Origin: JABSSA01 sp039960995
GTDB taxonomy: Bacteria > Pseudomonadota > Alphaproteobacteria > Rhodobacterales > Rhodobacteraceae
Assembly: GCA_039960995.1 (NCBI GenBank)
Contig: JBDVKF010000044.1
Coordinates: 124,001 to 188,000, forward strand
Reading direction: 5' to 3'
DNA: 64,000 bases
Part shown: positions 51,237 to 60,301 of the stretch, in pieces
Layout of the letters: each line of letters opens with the position of its first letter
Numbering within the stretch: position 1 is the first letter of the stretch
Notes under the pieces: model-generated
Seen by the model: the letters and a program-made list of their open reading frames with translations, nothing else
Databases searched by the model: none
Told to the model about the DNA's origin: nothing
Program-made: the position numbers and the translations under genes

Positions 51237-52303
51237 TGGATGTCATCGTCATCGGTGGCGGCATTGCAGGCATATCCGCTGCCGCCCGCCTGTCGCCCCA
51301 TGCCAAAACCCTTCTGATCGAAGGCGAAAGCGCCTTGGGATACCACGCATCAGGGCGATCCGCTGCCGTGTTTGAGGAAAACTATGGCGCCCCCGCAGTA
51401 TGTGCACTGAACCGGGCCAGCGCGTCCTTTTACCGGGATGGCGGATATTTGACGCCGCGCGGGCTCATGATCCTGTGTAAGTCAGGCGAAGACGCCGCGT
51501 TCGAAACAGACATGGCCAAGCTGCAATGCGATGAAATATCGATGCAACGCGCGCGGGCTCTTGTGCCTATCCTGTCCGATCAGGTCACCCGCGCCGCCTA
51601 TCAAACCGGGGCCGAAGACATCGACACAGACAAACTGATCCAAGATTTCGCGCGGATACACCGCTCAAACGGCGGCGAAGTTGTCTTTAACAAACGTGTC
51701 ACGCGGTTGGAAAAGCACGCAAACGGGTGGCGCGTCATCTGCGGCACAGACCAATTTGACTGCGCGCAAGTGGTGAATGCCGCAGGCGCATGGGCCGACC
51801 AGATTGCGGACATGGCGGGCCTCACACCTTTGGGCATCGTACCCCATCGCCGCTCCATGGCGCGCGTCCCAGCCCCCGAAGGATTGGATGTCACCGGCTG
51901 GCCGGTTTTCTTTGGTCCGGGCGAAACATGGTACGCCAAACCGGATGCCGGGAAACTCATAATCTCCCCCGCTGAAGAAGACCCCGTCGAACCCCAAGAC
52001 GCCTGGGCCGATGACATGGTCCTGGCCGAAGGGATCGACCGCTATCAGGGCTACGTGCGCACCGAGGTCACGCGGCTGGACACGTCTTGGGCGGGTTTGC
52101 GGTCATTCGCGCCGGATCGCTGCCTTGTGCTGGGCCCAGATCCCTCAGACCCAAGTTTTATCTGGAGCGCGGGGCAAGGCGGCTATGGCTTCAGCACAGC
52201 GCCCGCAGCAAGCCAGCTGGTGGCCGATCTCACGCTACAACGCTCTGTGGACATGGCGGGCGACGTTCTGGCGGCACTGACACCGGACCGCCTGCGCGCG
52301 TGA
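51233..52303 (+). CDS. FAD-dependent DAO-family oxidoreductase
   Basis: A 356-residue glycine/D-amino-acid oxidase-like flavoprotein. The FAD motif GGGIAG is at residues 8-13, and the C-terminal FAD contact SAGQGGYGFSTAPAAS near 309-324 is typical. The family oxidises amines or imino acids; the aldo/keto reductase partner gives no clear pathway. ATG codons at 51233 and 51236 are both possible starts; the first overlaps the upstream stop (ATGA). Confidence 0.87.
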   Translation: MMDVIVIGGGIAGISAAARLSPHAKTLLIEGESALGYHASGRSAAVFEENYGAPAVCALNRASASFYRDGGYLTPRGLMILCKSGEDAAFETDMAKLQCDEISMQRARALVPILSDQVTRAAYQTGAEDIDTDKLIQDFARIHRSNGGEVVFNKRVTRLEKHANGWRVICGTDQFDCAQVVNAAGAWADQIADMAGLTPLGIVPHRRSMARVPAPEGLDVTGWPVFFGPGETWYAKPDAGKLIISPAEEDPVEPQDAWADDMVLAEGIDRYQGYVRTEVTRLDTSWAGLRSFAPDRCLVLGPDPSDPSFIWSAGQGGYGFSTAPAASQLVADLTLQRSVDMAGDVLAALTPDRLRA

Positions 52304-52521
52304 CGCTCACAACCACGTGGCGTCGCCCATATCTGGAGCGTCGCGCAGCTTTGACTGGATGCGGCGGATGTTCTGTCTCCGATCAATGGCCCGCGTCATA
52401 CAATACGGGCCCAAACCGGACCTACATCGAGACCTTGGCCAAGGTCCGCTATGCGGACGAAGCACCATTTCGCTGCGGCTGCACCGATGACCGCTTTGGT
52501 GCATGGCGAAGATTAGCTTGA
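52300..52521 (+). CDS. possible small protein coupled to the DAO gene
   Basis: A 73-codon frame from a GTG that overlaps the DAO stop (GTGA), hence possibly translationally coupled. The product is Arg/Thr-rich with CGGC near residue 21 and CGC near 59, a spacing that could bind a metal. No family is recognised, and an open frame also runs on the other strand, so coding status is uncertain. Confidence 0.35.
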   Translation: MTLTTTWRRPYLERRAALTGCGGCSVSDQWPASYNTGPNRTYIETLAKVRYADEAPFRCGCTDDRFGAWRRLA

Positions 52522-52629
52522 CGCTAGGCAATTTGCGAATCTATTTGTCACATTAACGGGGCTTACACCAACCAGCGAACAGTGACGCCTTCCGCAAATC
52601 TTTGGGTAGAAGTCCGAAGGAGGTCGAAA

Positions 52630-53241
52630 GTGAATAAAACGAACATGCAGCGCTTAACGAGCTTTTACCTAGGTGCGCTTCTCGCATTTATATCTGTTCC
52701 TGCCTCAGCGGACTGTATTGATCTAACAAAAGGTAGTTCTTTCAGCCTGACGCGAGATGAACCACGTTTTGAAGTCACCAATACGGTTTCGGCCGACGGT
52801 TCGGTCATTGAAGAAAGAGAGATGACCAGGAATGGCTCTTTTGAAAAAATAACGACGACTTACTGGAACGGTGTAATCGCCGTAGACAGAATAACCTCAT
52901 CCAGCCATGTCCAGCTAAATATGAGCGAAGATGCAAAATTGGCTGATCTAAGCGAAATTGGCAAATCCTACAGTTTCCCAGTCTCAATTTTCGTGAATGG
53001 AAACGAAGTTGACCGAGGGGCATTCATCATAGAAACAGTCGAAAACACTGCGTTGGAGTTGGGAGGATGCCGATATTCCGTTATGGTCGTGCGCACCAGC
53101 ATAAACCGAAACAACGGTGCTCCGATCAACGAAGAAGCTCTGCTTAGTCTGGATGCGGGCATGTTGTTGGGGAATGTTGCCATGACGCCGGACTGGCAAC
53201 CCAAGCATGGTGTATTCTTTGACGACATCAAAGCGAACTAA
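52630..53241 (+). CDS. secreted hypothetical protein
   Basis: A 203-residue exported protein of unknown family. The start is a GTG at 52630 with a perfect Shine-Dalgarno AAGGAGGT (52617-52624); the signal peptide runs to about residue 28 (FISVPASA before DCIDL). The mature protein is beta-rich in appearance with two Cys (near 30 and 155). GC content is visibly lower than in the core genes, which hints at acquired DNA. No partner gene is evident. Confidence 0.75.
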   Translation: MNKTNMQRLTSFYLGALLAFISVPASADCIDLTKGSSFSLTRDEPRFEVTNTVSADGSVIEEREMTRNGSFEKITTTYWNGVIAVDRITSSSHVQLNMSEDAKLADLSEIGKSYSFPVSIFVNGNEVDRGAFIIETVENTALELGGCRYSVMVVRTSINRNNGAPINEEALLSLDAGMLLGNVAMTPDWQPKHGVFFDDIKAN

Positions 53242-53322
53242 TTTCAGGCAATGTCAGTGGCATGTTGCTCGTTCATAGCAATAGCGCAATGACGATATTC
53301 GACACCCTGTTCGTTTGCTGGA

Positions 53323-53682
53323 CTAGTCGAAGTTCCTCTGCGCAACTTGGATTTTCAGAAACGAACGCCACCCTTCTTCTGGTCGAAATGCATGGTCAAA
53401 CGACTTGTCGTTCGATAGCCGATAGCTGTCATACCAACGTCGAAACTGCATATTAATCTCAAGAAGCTCATCTACGCTTTCAGGAGGCATAATCCCATCC
53501 ACTCGACTCGTGAAGCAGTCTCTGACCTTGCGCATAAGTTTGTCTACCTCTTTGCAAGACGATTTGTCTTCGCGCCCTTGGTAGAATTCATACGCTTTGG
53601 CTCCCGCAATTGCAGTTTGATAAAACATCTTAAGGTGTTCACGGCGACGCATGTTTCTAAACATACCGAACAAAATTACCAT
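53323..53682 (-). CDS. hypothetical protein
   Basis: A protein of about 119 residues, basic and helical, with motifs MRRREHLKMFYQTAIAGAKA near the start and EINMQFRRWYDSYRLSNDK later. No family is recognised and there is no signal peptide. The start is uncertain: ATG 53682 lies very close to GAGGAG; TTG 53691 and ATG 53664 are alternatives. Low GC like the previous gene; possibly part of the same acquired segment. Confidence 0.55.
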   Translation of the reverse strand: MVILFGMFRNMRRREHLKMFYQTAIAGAKAYEFYQGREDKSSCKEVDKLMRKVRDCFTSRVDGIMPPESVDELLEINMQFRRWYDSYRLSNDKSFDHAFRPEEGWRSFLKIQVAQRNFD

Positions 53683-53691
53683 TCTCCTCAA

Positions 53692-54270
53692 CGTTCATGC
53701 ACACCTTTGGGAATGTGCCTCGGCTTCAAAATTTATTGGGCTTCTTTACGTCAATATCGATATTTCTCGATAGCTTGGTGGCCGAGTGGTTGCAACACGG
53801 CTAACAAGCACTCTCAATCACTGTCAGTTGGGGCTCTTTCTCATCTTTCGCTACGCGCGGTTCGAATGGCGGCTTTGTCGATAATTCTGATTTGGGTCAG
53901 TGTTGAGACGTAAAGATCAAAACGATCTGACGTTCACCACCACAGGGCCGCAGAATTTTAACCCAAATTTGGGCCGCAAGGGCGCAGGGACGCTTGAGGC
54001 CATCCAAACCGCGACACATCCGCGCGAAACCGCCCCGGATTAACCATTTAAAACGCGATGTGCGCCACGGCGAAAGTGAAAGACGTCTTTCAGCGCCCAA
54101 AGCTGTCTTTCGCGCAAATCCCTCCGAAATGGTCGATTTTGCGATTTTTGAAAGCTGGCTTTCGGGCCTGAACGCAGTCTTTTAACCCAAAATTCGCCCA
54201 TTGAAACAGGCCCAAACCCGTCGTTAACACAGCGTGCGCTGGGCGTGTGGTGGGCATGTGGGGCGCATAA
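53692..54270. other. palindrome-rich non-coding region
   Basis: No convincing gene. It contains the palindromes CCCAAATTTGGG (about 53959-53970), GAAAGACGTCTTTC (about 54078-54091) and GAAAGC-TG-GCTTTC (about 54149-54162), two near-copies of TTTTAACCCAAA (about 53956 and 54182), and a 16-nt match to the D-arm of serine tRNAs at 53777-53792. Short open frames on both strands overlap these repeats and are not called. Confidence 0.5.
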
Positions 54271-54296
54271 AAAAGGCGGGGAAATCCCCGCCTTTT
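54271..54296 (-). terminator. intrinsic terminator of the xdh/ABC operon
   Basis: Perfect 11-bp stem AAAAGGCGGGG/CCCCGCCTTTT with a 4-nt loop. On the minus strand it ends in TTTTTT, 20 nt past the stop of the BMP gene. Confidence 0.92.
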
Positions 54297-54316
54297 CCGT
54301 GTTGTTGAAATTGGGT

Positions 54317-55390
54317 TTAGTTGGGAATTTCGCCCTCAATACCCTCAACATAAAAGTTCATACCGGCCAGCGTCCCGTCGTCTGCAACGTCGCCTTCAGC
54401 CAACCATGCGGTTCCGTCTTGTTTGGTGATTGGACCTGTGAACGGGTGGTATTCACCGGCACCAATTGCAGCCGCCATAGCTTCGGCTTCTGCCTTCACA
54501 TCCGCTGGAACACGATCCGAGATTTCGCCAATTTCGACCATACCTGTGCTGATGCCATCCCATGTATCAACGCTTGACCATGTGCCGTCGATAACGGCTT
54601 TGGTGCGCGCGATATAGTAGGGCGCCCAGTTGTCGATGATCGAGCTGACGCGCGGGAATGGCGCGTATTCACTCATGTCAGAGGCCTGACCAAAAGTGAC
54701 CACATTACCAGCCTCAGCAGCAGCCGCTTGCGGAGCGGTTGAATCCGTATGCTGCAGAATAATATCCGCACCCTGATCGATCAGCGTCTTGGCTGCATCG
54801 GCTTCTTTTGCGGGGTCAAACCATGTGTAAACCCAGATGATTTTGAACTCGACATCAGGGTTCACCTTCTTGGCATGCAAGTAGGATGCGTTGATGCCAC
54901 GGATCACTTCTGGAATTGGGAACGACCCGATATATCCAACGATATTGGACTCGGTCATGTTGCCCGCAATGTGGCCTTGAACTGCGCGACCTTCATAGAA
55001 ACGCGCAGAATAGCTGGACACATTATCCGAGCGTTTATAACCGGTTGCGTGTTCAAATTTCACGTTCGGGAATTTCTTGGCAACGTTGATTGTCGGGTCC
55101 ATAAACCCAAACGACGTGGTAAAGATCAGATCAGCACCGTCCAGCGCCATCTGTGTCATCACACGTTCGCTGTCCGGGCCTTCGGCGACGTTTTCAACAA
55201 AAACAGTTTCGACCTGATCGCCGAATTCTGCTTCGACGGCCAAACGGCCTTGATCGTGTTCGTATGTCCAACCGCCGTCACCGACAGGTCCGACATAGAC
55301 AAAGCCAACTTTGGTTTTGTCTTGGGCGACTGCCGCTGTGGCAAGGCCCGCAGCAAGCGCAGCGCTTGCCAAAAGTTTCGTCAGTTTCAT
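54317..55390 (-). CDS. BMP-family ABC transporter substrate-binding protein
   Basis: A 357-residue periplasmic binding protein of the BMP/PnrA type, which generally binds purine nucleosides or related compounds. It has a signal peptide (1-22) and the characteristic N-terminal KVGFVYVGPVGDGGWTYEHD and TTSFGFMDP segments. Last gene of a polycistron that begins with xanthine dehydrogenase, so a purine base or nucleoside is the likely ligand. This is inference from the neighbours. Confidence 0.92.
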   Translation of the reverse strand: MKLTKLLASAALAAGLATAAVAQDKTKVGFVYVGPVGDGGWTYEHDQGRLAVEAEFGDQVETVFVENVAEGPDSERVMTQMALDGADLIFTTSFGFMDPTINVAKKFPNVKFEHATGYKRSDNVSSYSARFYEGRAVQGHIAGNMTESNIVGYIGSFPIPEVIRGINASYLHAKKVNPDVEFKIIWVYTWFDPAKEADAAKTLIDQGADIILQHTDSTAPQAAAAEAGNVVTFGQASDMSEYAPFPRVSSIIDNWAPYYIARTKAVIDGTWSSVDTWDGISTGMVEIGEISDRVPADVKAEAEAMAAAIGAGEYHPFTGPITKQDGTAWLAEGDVADDGTLAGMNFYVEGIEGEIPN

Positions 55391-55416
55391 ATAGGATCTC
55401 CCCCTGTGATTTGCCT

Positions 55417-56337
55417 TTAACTCGAGGCATGGAAAATGCGTCCCAGTGAGCCGGGCGCGCGGGATTTATCCGCGCTCAAAGCCACCAGAACTATGATCGT
55501 CACGATGTATGGCGACATTGCCAGATACTCGACCGGAATCGCAACGCCTGCACCTTGCAGATTCAGTTGCAGTTGAGTGATTCCGCCAAAAAGATAGGCA
55601 CCTAGCAAGACGCGCCATGGTTTCCAGCTGGCAAATACGACCAGAGCGAGAGCAATCCACCCAACGCCCGCCGTCATCCCTTCGGTCCACTGGGGCACAC
55701 GGACAAGGCTGATGTAGGCGCCGCCCAGTCCCGCGCAGGCCCCACCAAACATAATGGCCAACGTGCGGATGCGTTTGACCTTGTACCCCAGCGCATGTGC
55801 TGCGTCGTGGTTCTCGCCCACAGCGCGCAAGATCAATCCCAACCGCGCATATTTCAACGTGGCCCAAGTGGCCGCAACCAATGCCAAACCCAAATAAACA
55901 ATGATGTCATGTCCAAAGACAATTGGTCCGATCACTGGAATATCTGCCAAGGGCCCAAGCGGGGTCGGATCCAACCGGGGTGGCTTGATACCCACATAGG
56001 ATTGTCCCATCAAGGCCGACAGCCCCAAGCCAAACAACGTAAGCGCCAATCCAGACGCAACCTGATTGGCCAATGCAACTTGGGTTAAAAAGGCGAATAA
56101 CAGCGACAGACCGGCACCACCAAGTGCAGCCATCAAAAACCCAAACGCAGGCGAACCGGTGTTTACTGCTATAATGAAGCCGCAAACGGCACCGATGATC
56201 ATCATACCTTCGACACCGAGGTTCAAAACCCCGGCACGTTCCGCAACGGTTTCGCCTACGGCAGCTAGAAGAACAGGCGTCGCGGCCGCAATAATCGCGG
56301 CAATCAACAGGATTGGGTTAATGGCTGAAAGATCCAT
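55417..56337 (-). CDS. ABC transporter permease (BMP-type, second subunit)
   Basis: A 306-residue inner-membrane protein with 8-9 hydrophobic segments and the family start AAATPVLLAAVGETVAERAG (residues ~17-36) followed by LNLGVEGMMIIGA. Pairs with the 363-residue permease as a heterodimer in YufPQ/NupPQ-like nucleoside importers. Just 3 nt after the small secreted-protein gene. Confidence 0.92.
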   Translation of the reverse strand: MDLSAINPILLIAAIIAAATPVLLAAVGETVAERAGVLNLGVEGMMIIGAVCGFIIAVNTGSPAFGFLMAALGGAGLSLLFAFLTQVALANQVASGLALTLFGLGLSALMGQSYVGIKPPRLDPTPLGPLADIPVIGPIVFGHDIIVYLGLALVAATWATLKYARLGLILRAVGENHDAAHALGYKVKRIRTLAIMFGGACAGLGGAYISLVRVPQWTEGMTAGVGWIALALVVFASWKPWRVLLGAYLFGGITQLQLNLQGAGVAIPVEYLAMSPYIVTIIVLVALSADKSRAPGSLGRIFHASS

Positions 56338-56340
56338 GTT

Positions 56341-56733
56341 TTACTCCATCCGGGTGCGCAGGCACCGCAATGTTTGTTGCGTTTGATCCTGCGCCTTTAG
56401 GGCCAGAAAAAGCGAATGCGTACCCCGTCGCGTTGAGACGGCGCGCAATTCCGTTGATGACAATCCTGCGTCTTGAATTGCGGTCCCGATCAGCGCGATT
56501 TGATCTTCAAACCCGGTCCAGTGACCCATCCAATCAAACAGTGCAGTTGTTTCGTCTTGGCGGCGCTCCAAGCGACCTTGGAATGTCCCGCCGGGATCAA
56601 GCGATAACTCCAACGCCACAGGCGAGCGCAGTTCAGCAACAGACGCATCAAGTGCAGCGGTGCAATACCAAGGTTTGGCCATTGCCGGACCGGCCAAGCA
56701 CATGGCGGTCAGTGTTAAAGCGAAACGCTTCAC
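56341..56733 (-). CDS. small secreted protein inside the purine ABC operon
   Basis: A 130-residue protein with a signal peptide (MKRFALTLTAMCLAGPAMA) and two Cys in the mature form (near residues 24 and 123). It overlaps the upstream permease gene by 4 nt and is 3 nt from the next, so it is part of the transporter operon. I recognise no family. It may be a periplasmic accessory to the importer, which is inference from position only. Confidence 0.75.
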   Translation of the reverse strand: MKRFALTLTAMCLAGPAMAKPWYCTAALDASVAELRSPVALELSLDPGGTFQGRLERRQDETTALFDWMGHWTGFEDQIALIGTAIQDAGLSSTELRAVSTRRGTHSLFLALKAQDQTQQTLRCLRTRME

Positions 56734-57821
56734 GCGGTTTCCCCCGAGCCAAAAAACTGAACGCGGTAATCCGTCAGTACATCCAAGGCGAGCAGGAAGA
56801 ACAGCAACATGCCCTGAAACACCTGAATGGCGGCGGCAGGCAATTGCAGCTGCGATTGCGCGATGTCCCCGCCGATATAGGTCAACGCCATCAACAGCCC
56901 GGCAAACACAATTCCGATCGGGTTCAGGCGGCCCAGAAACGCGACGATAATCGCGGTAAACCCATAGCCCACATTGAAATCAATGCTCACGACACCCGCG
57001 GGGCCTGCGACTTCGAACATGCCGGCCAATCCAGCCAGTGCACCAGACAGACCCAGGCAAAAGACAATCAAACGGCCCGGATGAACGCCCCCAAATTTGG
57101 CAGCGCGCGGGGCTTCGCCCGTGACACGAATAGCAAAGCCAAGCCGGTGCCGGGATAACAAGACATAGGAAAAGATGACGGCAATTAGGGCGGCGACGAC
57201 ACCCCAATGCATGCCAGTGCCGGCGATCAATTCGGCATTATGCGCGCTGTCATATTGCTGGAGGTTGCGCGATCCGGGAAACCCAAACCCTTCGGGATTT
57301 CGCATCAATCCCAGGGACATCGACGCCAGCAATTGTTCGGCCACATAGACCAACATCAAGGACACAAGGATTTCGTTTGTCCCAAACCGCACACGCAACA
57401 GGGCAGGGATCAAAGCCCAAAGCCATCCCCCAAGCGCACCCGCGATGATCATCAAAGGGAACACGATGGCGCTGTCCCACGGGTAAAAGGCCAAACCGAC
57501 GCCCGCACCAGTCAAAGCGCCGATGATGTATTGCCCTTCAGCCCCGATGTTCCAGATGCCTGCGCGAAACCCCATTGCAAGACCAATCGCGATCAAAACC
57601 AATGGCGCGCCTTTCACCAGCAATTGCGGCCGGTAATAGAACGAAAACTCACCAAAAAGCGGGTCCCAAAAAATCGTCTGAATGGCCTCAATCGGGTTTT
57701 TGCCAAGCACGGCAAACAACAGTCCCCCAAACAAGAACGTAAGAACCACCGCCAACAAAGGCGTCAGATACGCCATCGTCTTGCTGGGTTGGGGGCGTTT
57801 GACCAAGGTGATCATATGCAC
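56730..57821 (-). CDS. ABC transporter permease (BMP-type, first subunit)
   Basis: A 363-residue inner-membrane protein with about nine hydrophobic segments. The family features LVLIAIGLAMGFRAGIWNIG and AEGQYIIGA near residues 75-103 match YufP-like permeases. Partner of the 306-residue permease and the tandem-domain ATPase. Follows the ATPase gene by 39 nt. Confidence 0.92.
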   Translation of the reverse strand: MHMITLVKRPQPSKTMAYLTPLLAVVLTFLFGGLLFAVLGKNPIEAIQTIFWDPLFGEFSFYYRPQLLVKGAPLVLIAIGLAMGFRAGIWNIGAEGQYIIGALTGAGVGLAFYPWDSAIVFPLMIIAGALGGWLWALIPALLRVRFGTNEILVSLMLVYVAEQLLASMSLGLMRNPEGFGFPGSRNLQQYDSAHNAELIAGTGMHWGVVAALIAVIFSYVLLSRHRLGFAIRVTGEAPRAAKFGGVHPGRLIVFCLGLSGALAGLAGMFEVAGPAGVVSIDFNVGYGFTAIIVAFLGRLNPIGIVFAGLLMALTYIGGDIAQSQLQLPAAAIQVFQGMLLFFLLALDVLTDYRVQFFGSGETA

Positions 57822-57860
57822 ATCGCCTCGTGTTTGTGCCGCTCAGGGCGGGTGCTGACG

Positions 57861-59378
57861 CTATGCATGCGCGACTTCCATTCCATGTGCTCCCCCAAGC
57901 ATGAGGCCGATTTCTTCCACTGTCAGGCCTTGTGTCGACCTTGGCGCGCTAAGACTGCCTTCGTTTAATGCGGCAAACCGGTCCGAGATCTCCATCAATT
58001 CATCAAGGTCTTGCGAGATAACAACAACTGCTGCGCCATTTGCGGCAAGGTCCAACAAAGCTTGGCGGATGGCAGCAGCAGCGGCCGCATCCACGCCCCA
58101 CGTCGGTTGATTGACGACCAAAACTTCGGGGCGCTGCAAGACCTCGCGTCCGATCACAAATTTCTGCAGGTTGCCCCCCGACAATGATCGCGCGGCGTTG
58201 GCCGGGCCGGGGGTTCGGACGTCAAATTCTTGAATGATCCGTTCCGCGAAACTTTTGGCTTTGGACCAATTCAAAAAACCACGTTGCGCCAAATCTTCGC
58301 GGATGATCCCGGTCAGCATCGCATTTTCTGTCAGGCTCATATCGGGTGCCGCAGCATGCCCCAGCCGTTCTTCGGGTGCCGCAAGCAGCCCCATTCTACG
58401 ACGCTCATCCGTGCCAATGCCCGCCAAATCCTGCCCAGATAGGAACAGCGAATTGGGATCGCACGGCAACTCGCCGGACAAAACGCCCAGCAACTCGTCT
58501 TGACCATTCCCGGCCACGCCGCCGATCCCCAAAATCTGACCGGCTTGGACTTCCATGTTGATGTCGCGCAAAGACATGCCAAAGGCACTGGGTGATGTGA
58601 CGCTCAAACCCTTCAATTGCAGTTTGATTTCACCAAGCTTTGGGGCCGCGCGTTCTGGCGGGCTTAGAACCTTGCCCACCATCTGTTCGGCCATTTCCCG
58701 TGCCGAGGTTTCACGCGGGTTGCAGTCGCCCACGACCTGACCGCCGCGCAAAATTGTGGCCGCATCGCAAAGGGCGCGGATTTCCTCCAGCTTGTGGCTG
58801 ATATAAAGGATCGCAGTGCCTTCGGCGGATAATTTGCGAAGCGTCTGAAACAGGATGTCGACCTCTTGCGGGGTCAACACGCTGGTTGGTTCATCCATAA
58901 TCAGCAGCTTGGGGGAGCCAAGCAAACATCTTATAATTTCAACACGTTGACGTTCCCCGGCAGACAGATCTCCGACAATACGCCCCGGTGCCAATGGCAA
59001 ACCATAGGCATCGGATACTTCGCTGATGCGATCGGATAATGTGTTCATCGGGGGCGGGGATTCCATGCCCAATGCTATGTTTTCCGCGACAGAAAGCGCG
59101 TCGAACAACGAAAAGTGCTGGAACACCATGCCAACGCCCGCCGCGCGGGCTTCGCGTGGGTCAGTTGGCGCAAACGCAGCGCCAGAAATCTCCATCTGGC
59201 CTGAATCCGGTTTGACCAAACCATAGACCATCTTGACCAACGTGGACTTGCCCGCGCCATTTTCGCCAAGCAACGCATGCACTTCGCCGGGCGCGATGCC
59301 CAAACTGACGGAATCGTTCGCGACGACACCGGGATAGGCTTTGGTCAGCCCTTTAAGAGATAGAAGTGGTGCAGTCAT
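57861..59378 (-). CDS. ABC transporter ATP-binding protein (tandem domains)
   Basis: A 505-residue ATPase with two ABC domains, as in simple-sugar and nucleoside importers. The first has Walker A GENGAGKST (38-46), signature LSAGERQRVE and Walker B LLIMDEPTSV. The second has a degenerate P-loop (GVAGNGQDEL, no Lys), signature LSGGNLQKF and a Walker B variant VVNQPTWGVD, all normal for this subfamily. Overlaps xdhC by 4 nt, tying transport to xanthine oxidation. Confidence 0.94.
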   Translation of the reverse strand: MTAPLLSLKGLTKAYPGVVANDSVSLGIAPGEVHALLGENGAGKSTLVKMVYGLVKPDSGQMEISGAAFAPTDPREARAAGVGMVFQHFSLFDALSVAENIALGMESPPPMNTLSDRISEVSDAYGLPLAPGRIVGDLSAGERQRVEIIRCLLGSPKLLIMDEPTSVLTPQEVDILFQTLRKLSAEGTAILYISHKLEEIRALCDAATILRGGQVVGDCNPRETSAREMAEQMVGKVLSPPERAAPKLGEIKLQLKGLSVTSPSAFGMSLRDINMEVQAGQILGIGGVAGNGQDELLGVLSGELPCDPNSLFLSGQDLAGIGTDERRRMGLLAAPEERLGHAAAPDMSLTENAMLTGIIREDLAQRGFLNWSKAKSFAERIIQEFDVRTPGPANAARSLSGGNLQKFVIGREVLQRPEVLVVNQPTWGVDAAAAAAIRQALLDLAANGAAVVVISQDLDELMEISDRFAALNEGSLSAPRSTQGLTVEEIGLMLGGAHGMEVAHA

Positions 59379-60301
59379 GAACGGGCACTCCGAAGCGTGG
59401 CGTGTTGCACTGATTCACTTTGGACAAAGGAATGAGCAACCCCCAAGGCGATCAATTGTGGGTGTTTTCCAAGCGTAGGATCGCCAATTGGACAGGTGAT
59501 ATTGTCAATCGATTGCGCGCTGTGACCCAGCTGTGACAATCGTTTTTTGAACCGCGCCCACTTTGTTTTCGATCCGATCAATCCGCATGTTTCAAAGCCG
59601 TAGCTTAGCAATTGATGGCACAATTCCAAATCCAACGCGTGGCTGTATGTCAGGATGAAATGGTTTGCATCTTTGGGCGCGAACTGAACCAATTTGCCCG
59701 GATCCGCCGCAGGAAGGACGTTGATAGCTGCGTCAATGTCAGACGGATACCGGTCAAGATCGGCATCGACCCAAGTTATATTGAGGTTTGGAAGGGTGTT
59801 CAAAACATTGACCAAGGCCCGCCCGACATGTCCAGCGCCCCAAATCCAAATATCACGCGGTTGGGTGCTGACCGGTTCGATCATCCATCCGTCCAGACAC
59901 TGGGTGTGCGGCGGTAATCCTTCGCTGCGCATCGTCCGCAATATGCGCGTCACGCTCATCGGCATGGGGGATGGCCCTCTTGCGATTGCATCCAGCGGCA
60001 AAGACTGCGCACGTTGCAGGTCGTAAACCTCGCTCAATACCTCAATAGCGCCGCCGCAACACTGGCCCAGATCAGGGCCCAGTGCATGTTTGGCCCAACG
60101 ATCTTTGTCTAAGGCGCGGGCATCCTTGGCAAGTTCAAATTCCAAAGCGCCGCCGCCTATGGTCCCCGATTGCCCATCAGACCAAACCAACATGGATGCG
60201 CCCACTTCGCGCGGCGCTGATCCTTGCACGCGTGCGACAACAACACGGGTGACGCGTCCATGTGCCGTGCAGGCGTCTATCAGAGCGTCGCGATCAAACA
60301 T
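59375..60301 (-). CDS. xdhC: xanthine dehydrogenase accessory protein XdhC
   Basis: A 308-residue chaperone that binds and helps sulfurate the molybdenum cofactor before insertion into XdhB. It has the N-terminal XdhC/CoxI domain (VRGSAPREVGASMLVW-like segment near 25-39, GTIGGGALE near 46, and GQCCGGAIEVL near 79) and a C-terminal Rossmann domain with IWGAGHVGRALV near 153. Overlaps xdhB by 8 nt. Confidence 0.92.
   Translation of the reverse strand: MFDRDALIDACTAHGRVTRVVVARVQGSAPREVGASMLVWSDGQSGTIGGGALEFELAKDARALDKDRWAKHALGPDLGQCCGGAIEVLSEVYDLQRAQSLPLDAIARGPSPMPMSVTRILRTMRSEGLPPHTQCLDGWMIEPVSTQPRDIWIWGAGHVGRALVNVLNTLPNLNITWVDADLDRYPSDIDAAINVLPAADPGKLVQFAPKDANHFILTYSHALDLELCHQLLSYGFETCGLIGSKTKWARFKKRLSQLGHSAQSIDNITCPIGDPTLGKHPQLIALGVAHSFVQSESVQHATLRSARS

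Noticed and set aside
53897..54351. Open frames of 60-100 codons on both strands before the BMP gene
   Set aside because: They coincide with the palindromic repeats and the operon terminator; repeated GAAAG/CTTTC units explain the open frames.
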